In this document: positions 17,022-24,328 of the stretch, one piece after another
Layout of the letters: each line of letters begins with the position of its first letter
How positions within the stretch are numbered: the stretch's first letter is position 1
Assembly: GCA_031291235.1 (NCBI GenBank)
Contig: JARLJL010000006.1
Span: 124,001-188,000, forward strand
Direction: 5' to 3'
Length of the DNA: 64,000 bases
DNA from: Sulfuriferula sp.
Lineage (GTDB): Bacteria > Pseudomonadota > Gammaproteobacteria > Burkholderiales > Sulfuriferulaceae
The notes under the pieces: model-generated
Told to the model about the DNA's origin: nothing
Database searches by the model: none
What the model saw: the letters and a program-made list of their open reading frames with translations, nothing else
Program-made: the position numbers and the translations under genes

Positions 17022-18094
17022 GCGATACGCCTGCCGCCAGTTTAACGGCCATCCCGGCAGCGCCGCGCAGCAAGGCGATAACAAGGCCTGCCGCATGGCT
17101 GACTGCGTTGGCGCTGCTATTGCCCGCGACCATGCTGGCTGCGCTGATTTACGGGCGCTATCCGCTATCGCTGAACGACATTACGGACTTTCTGCGCAGC
17201 GCCGCCGGCCTCGGCACCATGGCGCCGGATCGCTACGATCTGATGCATAGCCTGATCATGGAAATCCGCCTGCCCCGCATCCTCGCCGCCATCCTCATCG
17301 GCGCAGCGCTGGCTGCATCGGGTGCAGCCTATCAGGCGGTATTCGTCAATCCGCTGGTATCGCCCGACATATTGGGCGTGCTGGCAGGTGCCGCATTCGG
17401 TGCGGCACTGGGCATCGTGGCATTCGACAGCTGGCTGCTGGTGCAGCTCGGCACTATCGCCGGCGGGCTGGCGGCAGCCGCAGCAGGGGTCGGCATCAGC
17501 CGCCTGTTCGGATCGCGCTCTGTTGTCATGCTGGTGCTGGGCGGCATATTTTCCGGCGCGCTGTTTTCCGGCCTGCTATCCATGGTCAAATATCTGGCCG
17601 ACCCTTATCAGCAATTACCTGCCATCGTCTACTGGCTGATGGGCTCGCTGGGCCAGGTCAGTCTGACCGAACTCGGGCGCTTCGCGCCCATCATGCTGGT
17701 TTGCATAGCCTGTCTTGCGCTACTCGGCCGGGCACTGGACGCCATGTCCATGGGCGAGGATGAGGCTGCATCGCTGGGCGTACCCGTTGCAACCGTGCGC
17801 ATCGGCGTCATCGTCTGCGCTACCGTGGCCTCGGCCATGACCGTCGCGCTGGCCGGCATGATAGGCTGGATAGGTCTGCTGGCGCCGCACATCGCACGCC
17901 TGCTGGTAGGCCCGCTGAACCGCTACTTGGTGCCGGCGAGCGCCTTGCTAGGCGGCATTTTCCTGCTAGCCGCAGACGCGCTGGCGCGCGGCATATCGGA
18001 GACCGAGCTGCCCATAGGCGTGGTCACCGAGCTGGTCGGCTTGCCGGTCTTCCTGCTGGTATTGCGCAACGCGCGCCGCGGGTGGACAGTATGA
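17018..18094 (+). CDS. FecCD/MolB-type ABC transporter permease
   Basis: A 358-residue inner-membrane protein with about ten hydrophobic segments, typical length for the FecCD/BtuC/MolB family. The conserved MEIRLPRILAAILIGAALAASG near residues 75-95 and the coupling/periplasmic motif GWIGLLAPHIARLLVG near 285-300 are both present. It would form a homodimeric channel with the ATPase from the next gene. Start and stop overlap neighbours by 4 bases each, indicating translational coupling and fixed stoichiometry. Substrate is inferred as molybdate/tungstate or a metallophore complex from the regulator context. Confidence 0.92.
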   Translation: MSDTPAASLTAIPAAPRSKAITRPAAWLTALALLLPATMLAALIYGRYPLSLNDITDFLRSAAGLGTMAPDRYDLMHSLIMEIRLPRILAAILIGAALAASGAAYQAVFVNPLVSPDILGVLAGAAFGAALGIVAFDSWLLVQLGTIAGGLAAAAAGVGISRLFGSRSVVMLVLGGIFSGALFSGLLSMVKYLADPYQQLPAIVYWLMGSLGQVSLTELGRFAPIMLVCIACLALLGRALDAMSMGEDEAASLGVPVATVRIGVIVCATVASAMTVALAGMIGWIGLLAPHIARLLVGPLNRYLVPASALLGGIFLLAADALARGISETELPIGVVTELVGLPVFLLVLRNARRGWTV

Positions 18095-18894
18095 ATCAAA
18101 CGCTGCTTGTCGCCGACGACCTGCATTTCGCCTACGGCGGCGGGCGCCCTATCCTGTCCGGCATCGACCTTACCGTCAGCCGCGGCGAAATCGTCGCCTT
18201 GCTGGGCGCCAACGGCAGCGGCAAAAGCACGCTGCTGAAACTGCTGTTGGGTCTGCTCAAACCGCTGGGCGGCGGCATCCTGCTCGGTAAACGGCCGCTG
18301 TCCGGCTGGTCGCAACGCGAGATTGCGCAGCATGTGGCCTATGTACCGCAAAGCCAGTCGATGCCGTTTCCTTACCGGGTGCGCGATCTGGTCGCGCTGG
18401 GACGCATCTCCCGGCGCGGTCTGCTCGGCCGGCTGACACGGCAGGATCACAACGCCATTGACGCTGCGCTGGAGCGCATGGGCATTACCGATCTGGCCGC
18501 GCTATCGTGCACCGAGCTGTCCGGCGGCCAGCGCCAGCTCTGCCTGATCGCCCGCGCACTGGCTCAGGATGCGCCGCTGATCGTGATGGACGAACCGGTA
18601 ACGGGCCTGGACTACGGCAACCAGTGGCGCCTGCTGGCGCTGATCGGGGAACTGGCTGCCGAAGGACGGGCTTTCATCAAGACCACTCATCATCCTGAAC
18701 ACGCCTTGGGCGTCGCCAGCCGGGTGATCCTGCTGCAGCATGGCCGCATCATCGGGGAAGGCGTACCTGCCGACGTCATTACGCCGGCGCAAATTCAACG
18801 CCTGTACGATCTGCGAGTTACCTGCCATCAGTTGCCGCACGGGGCGATGGCCATGGTGCCGGAATCGCGCACGGAGGCGAGCCGCCATGTATGA
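18091..18894 (+). CDS. ABC transporter ATP-binding protein (FecE/MolC-type)
   Basis: A 267-residue ATPase with Walker A GANGSGKST (near residue 38), Q-loop YVPQSQ, signature LSGGQRQL, Walker B LIVMDEP and the switch histidine in TTHHPEH, all intact. I chose ATG 18091, which overlaps the permease stop as ATGA, over an in-frame GTG at 18082. The 3' end overlaps the tonB-like gene by 8 bases. It powers import of the ligand delivered by the 15307 binding protein. Confidence 0.93.
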   Translation: MNQTLLVADDLHFAYGGGRPILSGIDLTVSRGEIVALLGANGSGKSTLLKLLLGLLKPLGGGILLGKRPLSGWSQREIAQHVAYVPQSQSMPFPYRVRDLVALGRISRRGLLGRLTRQDHNAIDAALERMGITDLAALSCTELSGGQRQLCLIARALAQDAPLIVMDEPVTGLDYGNQWRLLALIGELAAEGRAFIKTTHHPEHALGVASRVILLQHGRIIGEGVPADVITPAQIQRLYDLRVTCHQLPHGAMAMVPESRTEASRHV

Positions 18895-19654
18895 GCTGGC
18901 CATCCCGGGCGGCATGACCGTCTATCTTTCGCCGGAGCCGGAGGCAATAAGACCCGCTCCGCGATCGCGCCGCAGATTGCACTTCACGCTGCTGGTCTGC
19001 GTACTGGCCTGCCACCTTGCAGCGATATGGATACTGATCACGCCTTATCGCCACAGCGACAATGCGATCAAACCCCGCGTGATTCAGGCAAGCTGGATTG
19101 CGGCTCCCGTCAGCACCGCGCCGCAAGCCGCACCCCATCCGCAGCCTGTCGTACAGCCGGCAACCGCGCACCATCAGCCCTCCAGACCAGTCACGAAGCC
19201 GCAACCGGCGCCGTCAATGCAGCATCATACAACGACACCGTCCGCACCAACCGCAGCCGTTGCCACGCCTATCCCGCTTGCATCCGCAGCGACAGCGACG
19301 AACGATGTTGCCGCCGCAGCAGCCATAGCACCGGCACCAGCGCCTGCCGCGCCTGTCGCCGACCCCGTACCGCCTTCCTGGCATGCCGATTATCTGGCCA
19401 ACCCTGCACCCGAATACCCGCCCATGTCCAGACAACTGGAAGAAGCGGGCACGGTGCGGTTACGCGTACACGTAACCGCCGACGGCACGCCGACGGAAAT
19501 CCGCCTGGCCGCCAGCAGCGGCTACCCGCGGCTGGATCAGGCCGCGCTGGAGGCGGTAAGCGGCTGGCGCTTCGTCCCGACCAGGCTGGGCGACAAGCCG
19601 GTAAGCGGCTGGGTCATCGTACCCATTTCCTTTACCTTACGGAGGCAACCATGA
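18887..19654 (+). CDS. tonB: TonB energy-transducing protein
   Basis: A 255-residue TonB: a short cytoplasmic start, one membrane anchor (about residues 28-48), a proline/alanine/glutamine-rich spanner (about 60-165) and a TonB C-terminal domain (about 165-255, with PAPEYPPMSRQLEEAGTV, then GYPRLDQAALEAV and FVPTR). It couples the proton motive force via ExbB/ExbD to outer-membrane receptors. It overlaps the ATPase gene by 8 bases and exbB by 4, so it is dedicated to this operon rather than a general housekeeping copy. It may serve both the 20833 and 9431 receptors. Confidence 0.93.
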   Translation: MYELAIPGGMTVYLSPEPEAIRPAPRSRRRLHFTLLVCVLACHLAAIWILITPYRHSDNAIKPRVIQASWIAAPVSTAPQAAPHPQPVVQPATAHHQPSRPVTKPQPAPSMQHHTTTPSAPTAAVATPIPLASAATATNDVAAAAAIAPAPAPAAPVADPVPPSWHADYLANPAPEYPPMSRQLEEAGTVRLRVHVTADGTPTEIRLAASSGYPRLDQAALEAVSGWRFVPTRLGDKPVSGWVIVPISFTLRRQP

Positions 19655-20373
19655 TCGATACTGCAACGCAATCCGGGTTCATCCATTTTCTCACCCAGGC
19701 GGACGGCCCGGCGCGCTTCGTGCTGCTGATGCTGCTGTTGATGTCGATCGGCTCCTGGTATTACATTCTCGCCAAATCGGTGCAAGACTGGGGTCAGCGC
19801 CGCCGTTCCCGCGAATTCATGGCTCGATTTCAGGATATGCCGGCACTCGCCGGTATTGTCGATCCAGATGCTCACGACGAGCCGTTCGGTCGCATGGCCA
19901 GTACCGCCTTCCGCGCCTGGGAAAAGCTGGTTGGACGCCAGCAGCACAGTGCGCACTCGTCGGCAGCCCTGCTCGGCAACCCGGCCGACCTGCTTACCCG
20001 TACCCTGCGCCGGGCTTTGAACGAGGAAACCGCGCGCCTCGAATCCGGCCTCACCTACCTCGCATCGGTAGCATCGTCGGCACCTTTCATCGGTCTGTTC
20101 GGTACGGTCTGGGGCATTTATCACGCGCTGCTGGCGATAGGCCAACAGGGTCAAAGCAGCCTCGAACAGGTAGCCGGGCCTGTAGGCGAAGCATTGATCA
20201 TGACGGCGCTCGGCCTGTCGGTTGCCATTCCGGCTGTGCTGGCCTACAACGCGATCCAGCGCGGCAACCGGGTGCTATTGGCGGAACTGGACGGTTTCGC
20301 GCATGACATTTACGCCATGCTGGCAGGCGGCGAGCATTTGCAGCCGGTGCCTTATACGGAGCAGCGAGCATGA
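19651..20373 (+). CDS. exbB: ExbB/TolQ/MotA-family proton channel protein
   Basis: A 240-residue inner-membrane protein with three hydrophobic segments (about 25-45, 135-160, 180-200). The conserved MotA/TolQ/ExbB region includes LTYLASVASSAPFIGLFGTV and GLSVAIPAVLAYN. It forms the pentameric channel that, with ExbD, energises TonB. The ATG at 19651 follows GGAGGC and overlaps the tonB stop (ATGA); the 3' end overlaps exbD in the same way. Confidence 0.94.
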   Translation: MIDTATQSGFIHFLTQADGPARFVLLMLLLMSIGSWYYILAKSVQDWGQRRRSREFMARFQDMPALAGIVDPDAHDEPFGRMASTAFRAWEKLVGRQQHSAHSSAALLGNPADLLTRTLRRALNEETARLESGLTYLASVASSAPFIGLFGTVWGIYHALLAIGQQGQSSLEQVAGPVGEALIMTALGLSVAIPAVLAYNAIQRGNRVLLAELDGFAHDIYAMLAGGEHLQPVPYTEQRA

Positions 20374-20840
20374 GCTTCGGCAGTTTCGATAATAGCGCCG
20401 ACACGCGCCCGATGGCGGAAATCAACATGATCCCGCTGATTGATGTGATGCTGGTATTGCTGATCGTGTTCATGGTAACAGCGCCGCTGTTGACCCATGC
20501 AGTAAAACTCGACTTGCCAAAAGCCGCCAGCCAGCCGCAGCAGGCTCGCCCCGACGACATTCATCTCAGCATACGCGCCGACGGCAGCCTGTACTGGAAC
20601 GATATCGCGATCGAGCCGGCCGCACTGCAACAACGCATGGCGCAGGCGGCAAGCACCGATGCAACCACGCAATTACAAATTTATGCCGACCGTCAGGTGC
20701 CCTACGGTCGCGTTGCCGAAATCATGGCCATGTCGTCCCGGGCCGGACTTAACCGCATCGGCTTCGTCAGCGAACCGACGCAAACATCGACCAATCCCCT
20801 TCCCGCAACCCACTCAACCACGGAGAATAACCATGCATAG
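20370..20840 (+). CDS. exbD: ExbD/TolR-family protein
   Basis: A 156-residue ExbD with a single N-terminal transmembrane helix. The proton-path aspartate is in NMIPLIDVMLVLLIVF (near residue 25), and a periplasmic domain follows with QIYADRQVPYGRVAEIMA. It partners ExbB in energising TonB. Its reading frame overlaps exbB by 4 bases and the receptor gene by 8. Confidence 0.94.
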   Translation: MSFGSFDNSADTRPMAEINMIPLIDVMLVLLIVFMVTAPLLTHAVKLDLPKAASQPQQARPDDIHLSIRADGSLYWNDIAIEPAALQQRMAQAASTDATTQLQIYADRQVPYGRVAEIMAMSSRAGLNRIGFVSEPTQTSTNPLPATHSTTENNHA

Positions 20841-23118
20841 CCCTTTACCCAACCACTGGAAGCTGCGACCACTCGCGCTACTGGCGGTCCCCGCCTTTAT
20901 CAGCGCGGCAACAGCACACTCGGCACACGCCGACGATGCGGTGCCGTTGCCTGCCGTCACTGTCACGGCCGATACCGTTCAGGACCCGTCGGTAAGCAAG
21001 ACATCCGGCCCTGCTACCCAATTTCAGGTGGATAACGACGGTATAGACCTGTGGGGCGGCGCCGGCAACGTCAATGCCTATCGTGCAATTTCGGCCATGC
21101 CTTCGGTCAACGCCCAGTCTGCCGACGGTTACGGCATGGCCAATATACCCGGCGGCAACAAGGGGCTGCGCGTGCGCGGCGAGCTGGCCACCCACGGCTC
21201 GACCGGGAATATAGACGGCACGCCCGTCGCCGGCGTCAATCCGGGACCGGGCCAGCAATGGCTGTACGACGCGGAAAACATCAGCTCGGTTACGCTGGCG
21301 GAAGGACCGGTTTCTCCCGATACGCTGAGCTTCTTCACTACCAGCGGCGTGATCAACAGCAATCTGCGCTGGCCGGAAACGATGCGCAGCGCCGAACTGG
21401 CGCAAAGCTACGGCTCCTTCAATTTCCGCCGCAGTTTTGTGCGCTTCGATAGCGGCCAGTTCGACAACGGCAGCGCCGTATTCGTTTCCGGCTCGCACAC
21501 CAGCGCATCCAAGTGGCGCGGCCCCGGCGACTCGCCGGGCAGCAAGGATAATTACGAAGCGGCCTTGTCCAGTCAGCTCGGCGATCACGTCAACCTGAAA
21601 TTGTATGCCGCCTACAACGACATGCGGCAAGACAACTACCGTCCGCTTACCTATGCCCAGGCCAGCGATCTGGGTACTTACCAATATTACGATTTCAGCC
21701 CCACTTCCAGCGCCACCGCCAGCCAGGCGGTCAACTACTACGGTTATAACCGGCAATCTTTCGAAGACTGGTCGTTGCTGTCCGAGCTGACGGTAAAACT
21801 GGCGGGAGACGCAAAACTGGTCATCAAACCTTTCTATCAAAAGGAAAACGGCTACTATCTCGACGGCCAGAGCAGCGGCAAGGTACGCGACTGGATCCTC
21901 GACCACGACTCCTATGGTCTGACCGCGGATTACCTGACCCGCATCAAGAACGCCAACGTGAAGGTAGGCTACTGGTGGTCATCCATGGTGCCTCCCGGCC
22001 CGCCCACGGCATGGAAAATGTACACCCCGACCACTGCGGGCGACCTGAGCGGTGCGGCGACCTGGGCCATATTGGCTAAAGTAGTGGATCGCCATCAGTT
22101 CAACAGCCTTTACGCTGTAGCCGATCAGGATTATGGCAGACTGCAGGTACAGGGCGGATTGCGCTATGTGCGCGAAACCATGCCCGGGCTCGATTTCTAT
22201 AACACCACAGGGGTCGGCAACCTGTCCTACGATCAGGCACTGGCTGCGTCCTCTGGCGTCATCGCCGAACGCAGTGCGACCAGCTTTTCGGTTGGAGAGC
22301 TGCTGCCATTCTTTGCACTGGCGTACGACCTGACCCCGACAGCGAAACTGAAAGCCAGCCTGGGCCGCAACTACGGTGCGCCCAGCTTTGATGTCTGGCC
22401 CGTGTACCAGCAAAACTACTCCACCTTCCATGCCAGCGGCATCACCGCCGACCAGCTCTGGCACAGCATGAAACCGGAAACGGCCAATGCAGTGGATATC
22501 GGCGTGCGCCTGACTTACGCCAAAGCCTGGATAGAACCGACCCTTTATTACTCCAGCAACCACAACAAGAGCGTGGCCTACGATCCCGACGGCAGCGGCC
22601 CGTTACCGTCTTATTCCCAGAACGTAGCCGATACGCGCGCCTGGGGTGCGCAGGCTAGCGGCAACTGGTCGGCAACTGCAAATATGGATGTATTCGGCTC
22701 GCTGTCGTGGGATAACAACGTATTCTCAAAAGACCTGCCATTGAACGACGGTACCAGTCTGGCCGTCAGCGGCCTGCAATTGCCGGATGTACCGATGTGG
22801 TCGGCCAACCTGGGAACCTCCTGGCATCAGGGCGCGTTCACCGTTTCGCCGGTACTGCGTTATACCGGCTCGCGTTACGGCGATACCCAGCACACGCAAA
22901 GCATCCCCGGCTATACCACAGCGGACATCAGCCTGAATTACAGGCAAAAAACCGCCCTGGGCAAACTGAAGGCCACGCTGACCGTCGCCAACGTATTCGA
23001 CAAGCAATACATCGGCCTCATCAACGCCAGCTATTATCAACAGATGAGCAGCGCTACCGCCATCTATTACCCCGGTGCGCCGCGCAGTATCGTCGCCAGC
23101 GTCGCGCTGGATTTCTGA
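20833..23118 (+). CDS. TonB-dependent outer-membrane receptor (last gene of the uptake operon)
   Basis: A 761-residue TonB-dependent receptor. Signal peptide ends AHSAHA near residue 34; TonB-box-like LPAVTVTA follows. The plug (about 60-180) contains GGNKGLRVRGELATHG and NIDGTPVAG; the barrel ends in SIVASVALDF with terminal Phe. I took the ATG at 20833 because it gives the signal peptide; it overlaps exbD by 8 bases. A hairpin terminator follows at 23154, ending the operon. The ligand is inferred as a molybdate/tungstate complex (possibly a catecholate metallophore) from the ModE gene directly downstream. It is not closely similar by eye to the receptor at 9431. Confidence 0.88.
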   Translation: MHSPLPNHWKLRPLALLAVPAFISAATAHSAHADDAVPLPAVTVTADTVQDPSVSKTSGPATQFQVDNDGIDLWGGAGNVNAYRAISAMPSVNAQSADGYGMANIPGGNKGLRVRGELATHGSTGNIDGTPVAGVNPGPGQQWLYDAENISSVTLAEGPVSPDTLSFFTTSGVINSNLRWPETMRSAELAQSYGSFNFRRSFVRFDSGQFDNGSAVFVSGSHTSASKWRGPGDSPGSKDNYEAALSSQLGDHVNLKLYAAYNDMRQDNYRPLTYAQASDLGTYQYYDFSPTSSATASQAVNYYGYNRQSFEDWSLLSELTVKLAGDAKLVIKPFYQKENGYYLDGQSSGKVRDWILDHDSYGLTADYLTRIKNANVKVGYWWSSMVPPGPPTAWKMYTPTTAGDLSGAATWAILAKVVDRHQFNSLYAVADQDYGRLQVQGGLRYVRETMPGLDFYNTTGVGNLSYDQALAASSGVIAERSATSFSVGELLPFFALAYDLTPTAKLKASLGRNYGAPSFDVWPVYQQNYSTFHASGITADQLWHSMKPETANAVDIGVRLTYAKAWIEPTLYYSSNHNKSVAYDPDGSGPLPSYSQNVADTRAWGAQASGNWSATANMDVFGSLSWDNNVFSKDLPLNDGTSLAVSGLQLPDVPMWSANLGTSWHQGAFTVSPVLRYTGSRYGDTQHTQSIPGYTTADISLNYRQKTALGKLKATLTVANVFDKQYIGLINASYYQQMSSATAIYYPGAPRSIVASVALDF

Positions 23119-23153
23119 TAGTTTGCAATAACACAACTGACAAGGGCTTTGAT

Positions 23154-23196
23154 ACGGTCATCCCCGGAACGCAAGTCTGGAGATGGCCGTTTTTTT
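23154..23196 (+). terminator. Rho-independent terminator after the uptake operon
   Basis: ACGGTCATC (23154-23162) pairs with GATGGCCGT (23182-23190) with one G-U, followed by a run of seven T. It separates the receptor gene from modE, which therefore has its own promoter or depends on read-through. Confidence 0.7.
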
Positions 23197-23287
23197 GCGC
23201 ACTAAACCTGCGGATAACGCCATTCCGCAGTACCGATTAAAGTGTCATACTATGGCTGCCTGAACGATCACACACGAGGACAAACCC

Positions 23288-24076
23288 ATGCATCTGGTTG
23301 GACGTATCTATCTGGACACCGACGAAGGCGTCCTGCTGGCGGGACAGCGCGTACACCTGCTGGAGGCGATCGAACGCCACGGCTCCATTCAGGGTGCGGC
23401 CAAGGAGCTGGGACTGTCGTACAAGGCGGCCTGGGATGCGGTCAACGCGATGAACAACCTGTGCGACCAGCCGCTGGTGCTGCGCGAAGTCGGCGGCAAA
23501 CGCGGCGGCGGCAGTCAACTGACCGAACACGGGCACAACATGATCAAACTGTTCCGCACCGTGGAAAGCGAATATCAGCGCGCGCTCGACAAACTGGGCG
23601 GCGATCTCGGCGACATTCGCAGCTTCAACCGGCTGCTTAACCGCTTTTCCATGAAAACCAGCGCACGCAATCAGTTTCACGGCGTCATTACCGCGCTCAT
23701 CCAGGGGCCGCTGAATATCGAAGTGCGGCTGCGGCTGGACGACCAGAACGAAAGCGTGGCGGTGGTCACCAACGAAAGCGCAGAAAACCTCGAACTGCGC
23801 ATAGGCATGGAAATATTCGCGCTGGTCAAGGCGCCGTCGGTACTGCTGTTTACCGATACCGACATTAAAATATCCACCCGCAATAAATTCTGGGGCACGG
23901 TCTTTCACCTGCAAACCGGTCCGGTCAATGCCGAAGTGACCGTCGCCCTGCCCAGCGGCAAAACCGTCATTGCCGTCATTTCCCGCGAAAGCTTCGAAGA
24001 ACTGGGCCTGACGCTAGGCATGCCGGTATGCGCGGCCTTCAATTCCTCCAGCGTCATTTTGGCGGTCATGAGCTAA
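23288..24076 (+). CDS. modE: ModE, molybdate-responsive transcription regulator
   Basis: A 262-residue full-length ModE, the same length as the E. coli protein. The winged-helix N-terminal domain includes GSIQGAAKELGLSYKAAWDA (about 32-51) and GGKRGGGSQLTEHG. Two molbindin/TOBE domains follow, with the oxyanion-binding SARNQ at 125-129, KAPSV at 181-185 and a second STRNK at 196-200. In other bacteria ModE-molybdate represses molybdate transport genes at palindromic boxes. Its position after a TonB/ABC uptake operon, and the paired dyads at 9261-9418 and 15137-15294, suggest that it controls both operons. Confidence 0.95.
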   Translation: MHLVGRIYLDTDEGVLLAGQRVHLLEAIERHGSIQGAAKELGLSYKAAWDAVNAMNNLCDQPLVLREVGGKRGGGSQLTEHGHNMIKLFRTVESEYQRALDKLGGDLGDIRSFNRLLNRFSMKTSARNQFHGVITALIQGPLNIEVRLRLDDQNESVAVVTNESAENLELRIGMEIFALVKAPSVLLFTDTDIKISTRNKFWGTVFHLQTGPVNAEVTVALPSGKTVIAVISRESFEELGLTLGMPVCAAFNSSSVILAVMS

Positions 24077-24289
24077 TATCCGGCGCATATTCCGCACATC
24101 GCCGCCACCTGCAACACCTGCAGCTTGATATTCAATAAAACACCGCTGCAAGCCGGCGGCACTTGACTTGACCTGCGTTTCAGATTACGTTTGCAACAGG
24201 GAATAAAAGCATTTAAAAAAACAATAACATCAAAATTGTGAATACGTGCAGCCTGAGGTTCGCCCATATCGTTTCCAGACCGATTAGCA

Positions 24290-24302
24290 TATGATTATCA
24301 TA
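24290..24302. promoter_or_regulatory. 13-bp palindrome TATGATTATCATA before the GGDEF-EAL gene
   Basis: A perfect odd-length palindrome 27 bases before the start codon at 24329. It agrees with the core of the classic Fur box (AATGATAATCATT) at 10 of 13 positions. Fur is encoded at 35504. A Fur link is only a suggestion. Confidence 0.35.
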
Positions 24303-24328
24303 GTATCTGCCTGACCTCGGAGGGGGTA

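Noticed and set aside
20878-21906. Long leftward reading frame inside the TonB-dependent receptor
   Set aside because: It is a GC-rich antisense shadow without a ribosome binding site or family resemblance.
23141-23196. Possible molybdenum-cofactor riboswitch before modE
   Set aside because: The only stable structure is a simple hairpin followed by a T-run, which fits a terminator after the receptor gene. I could not find the multi-helix layout of the Moco RNA.
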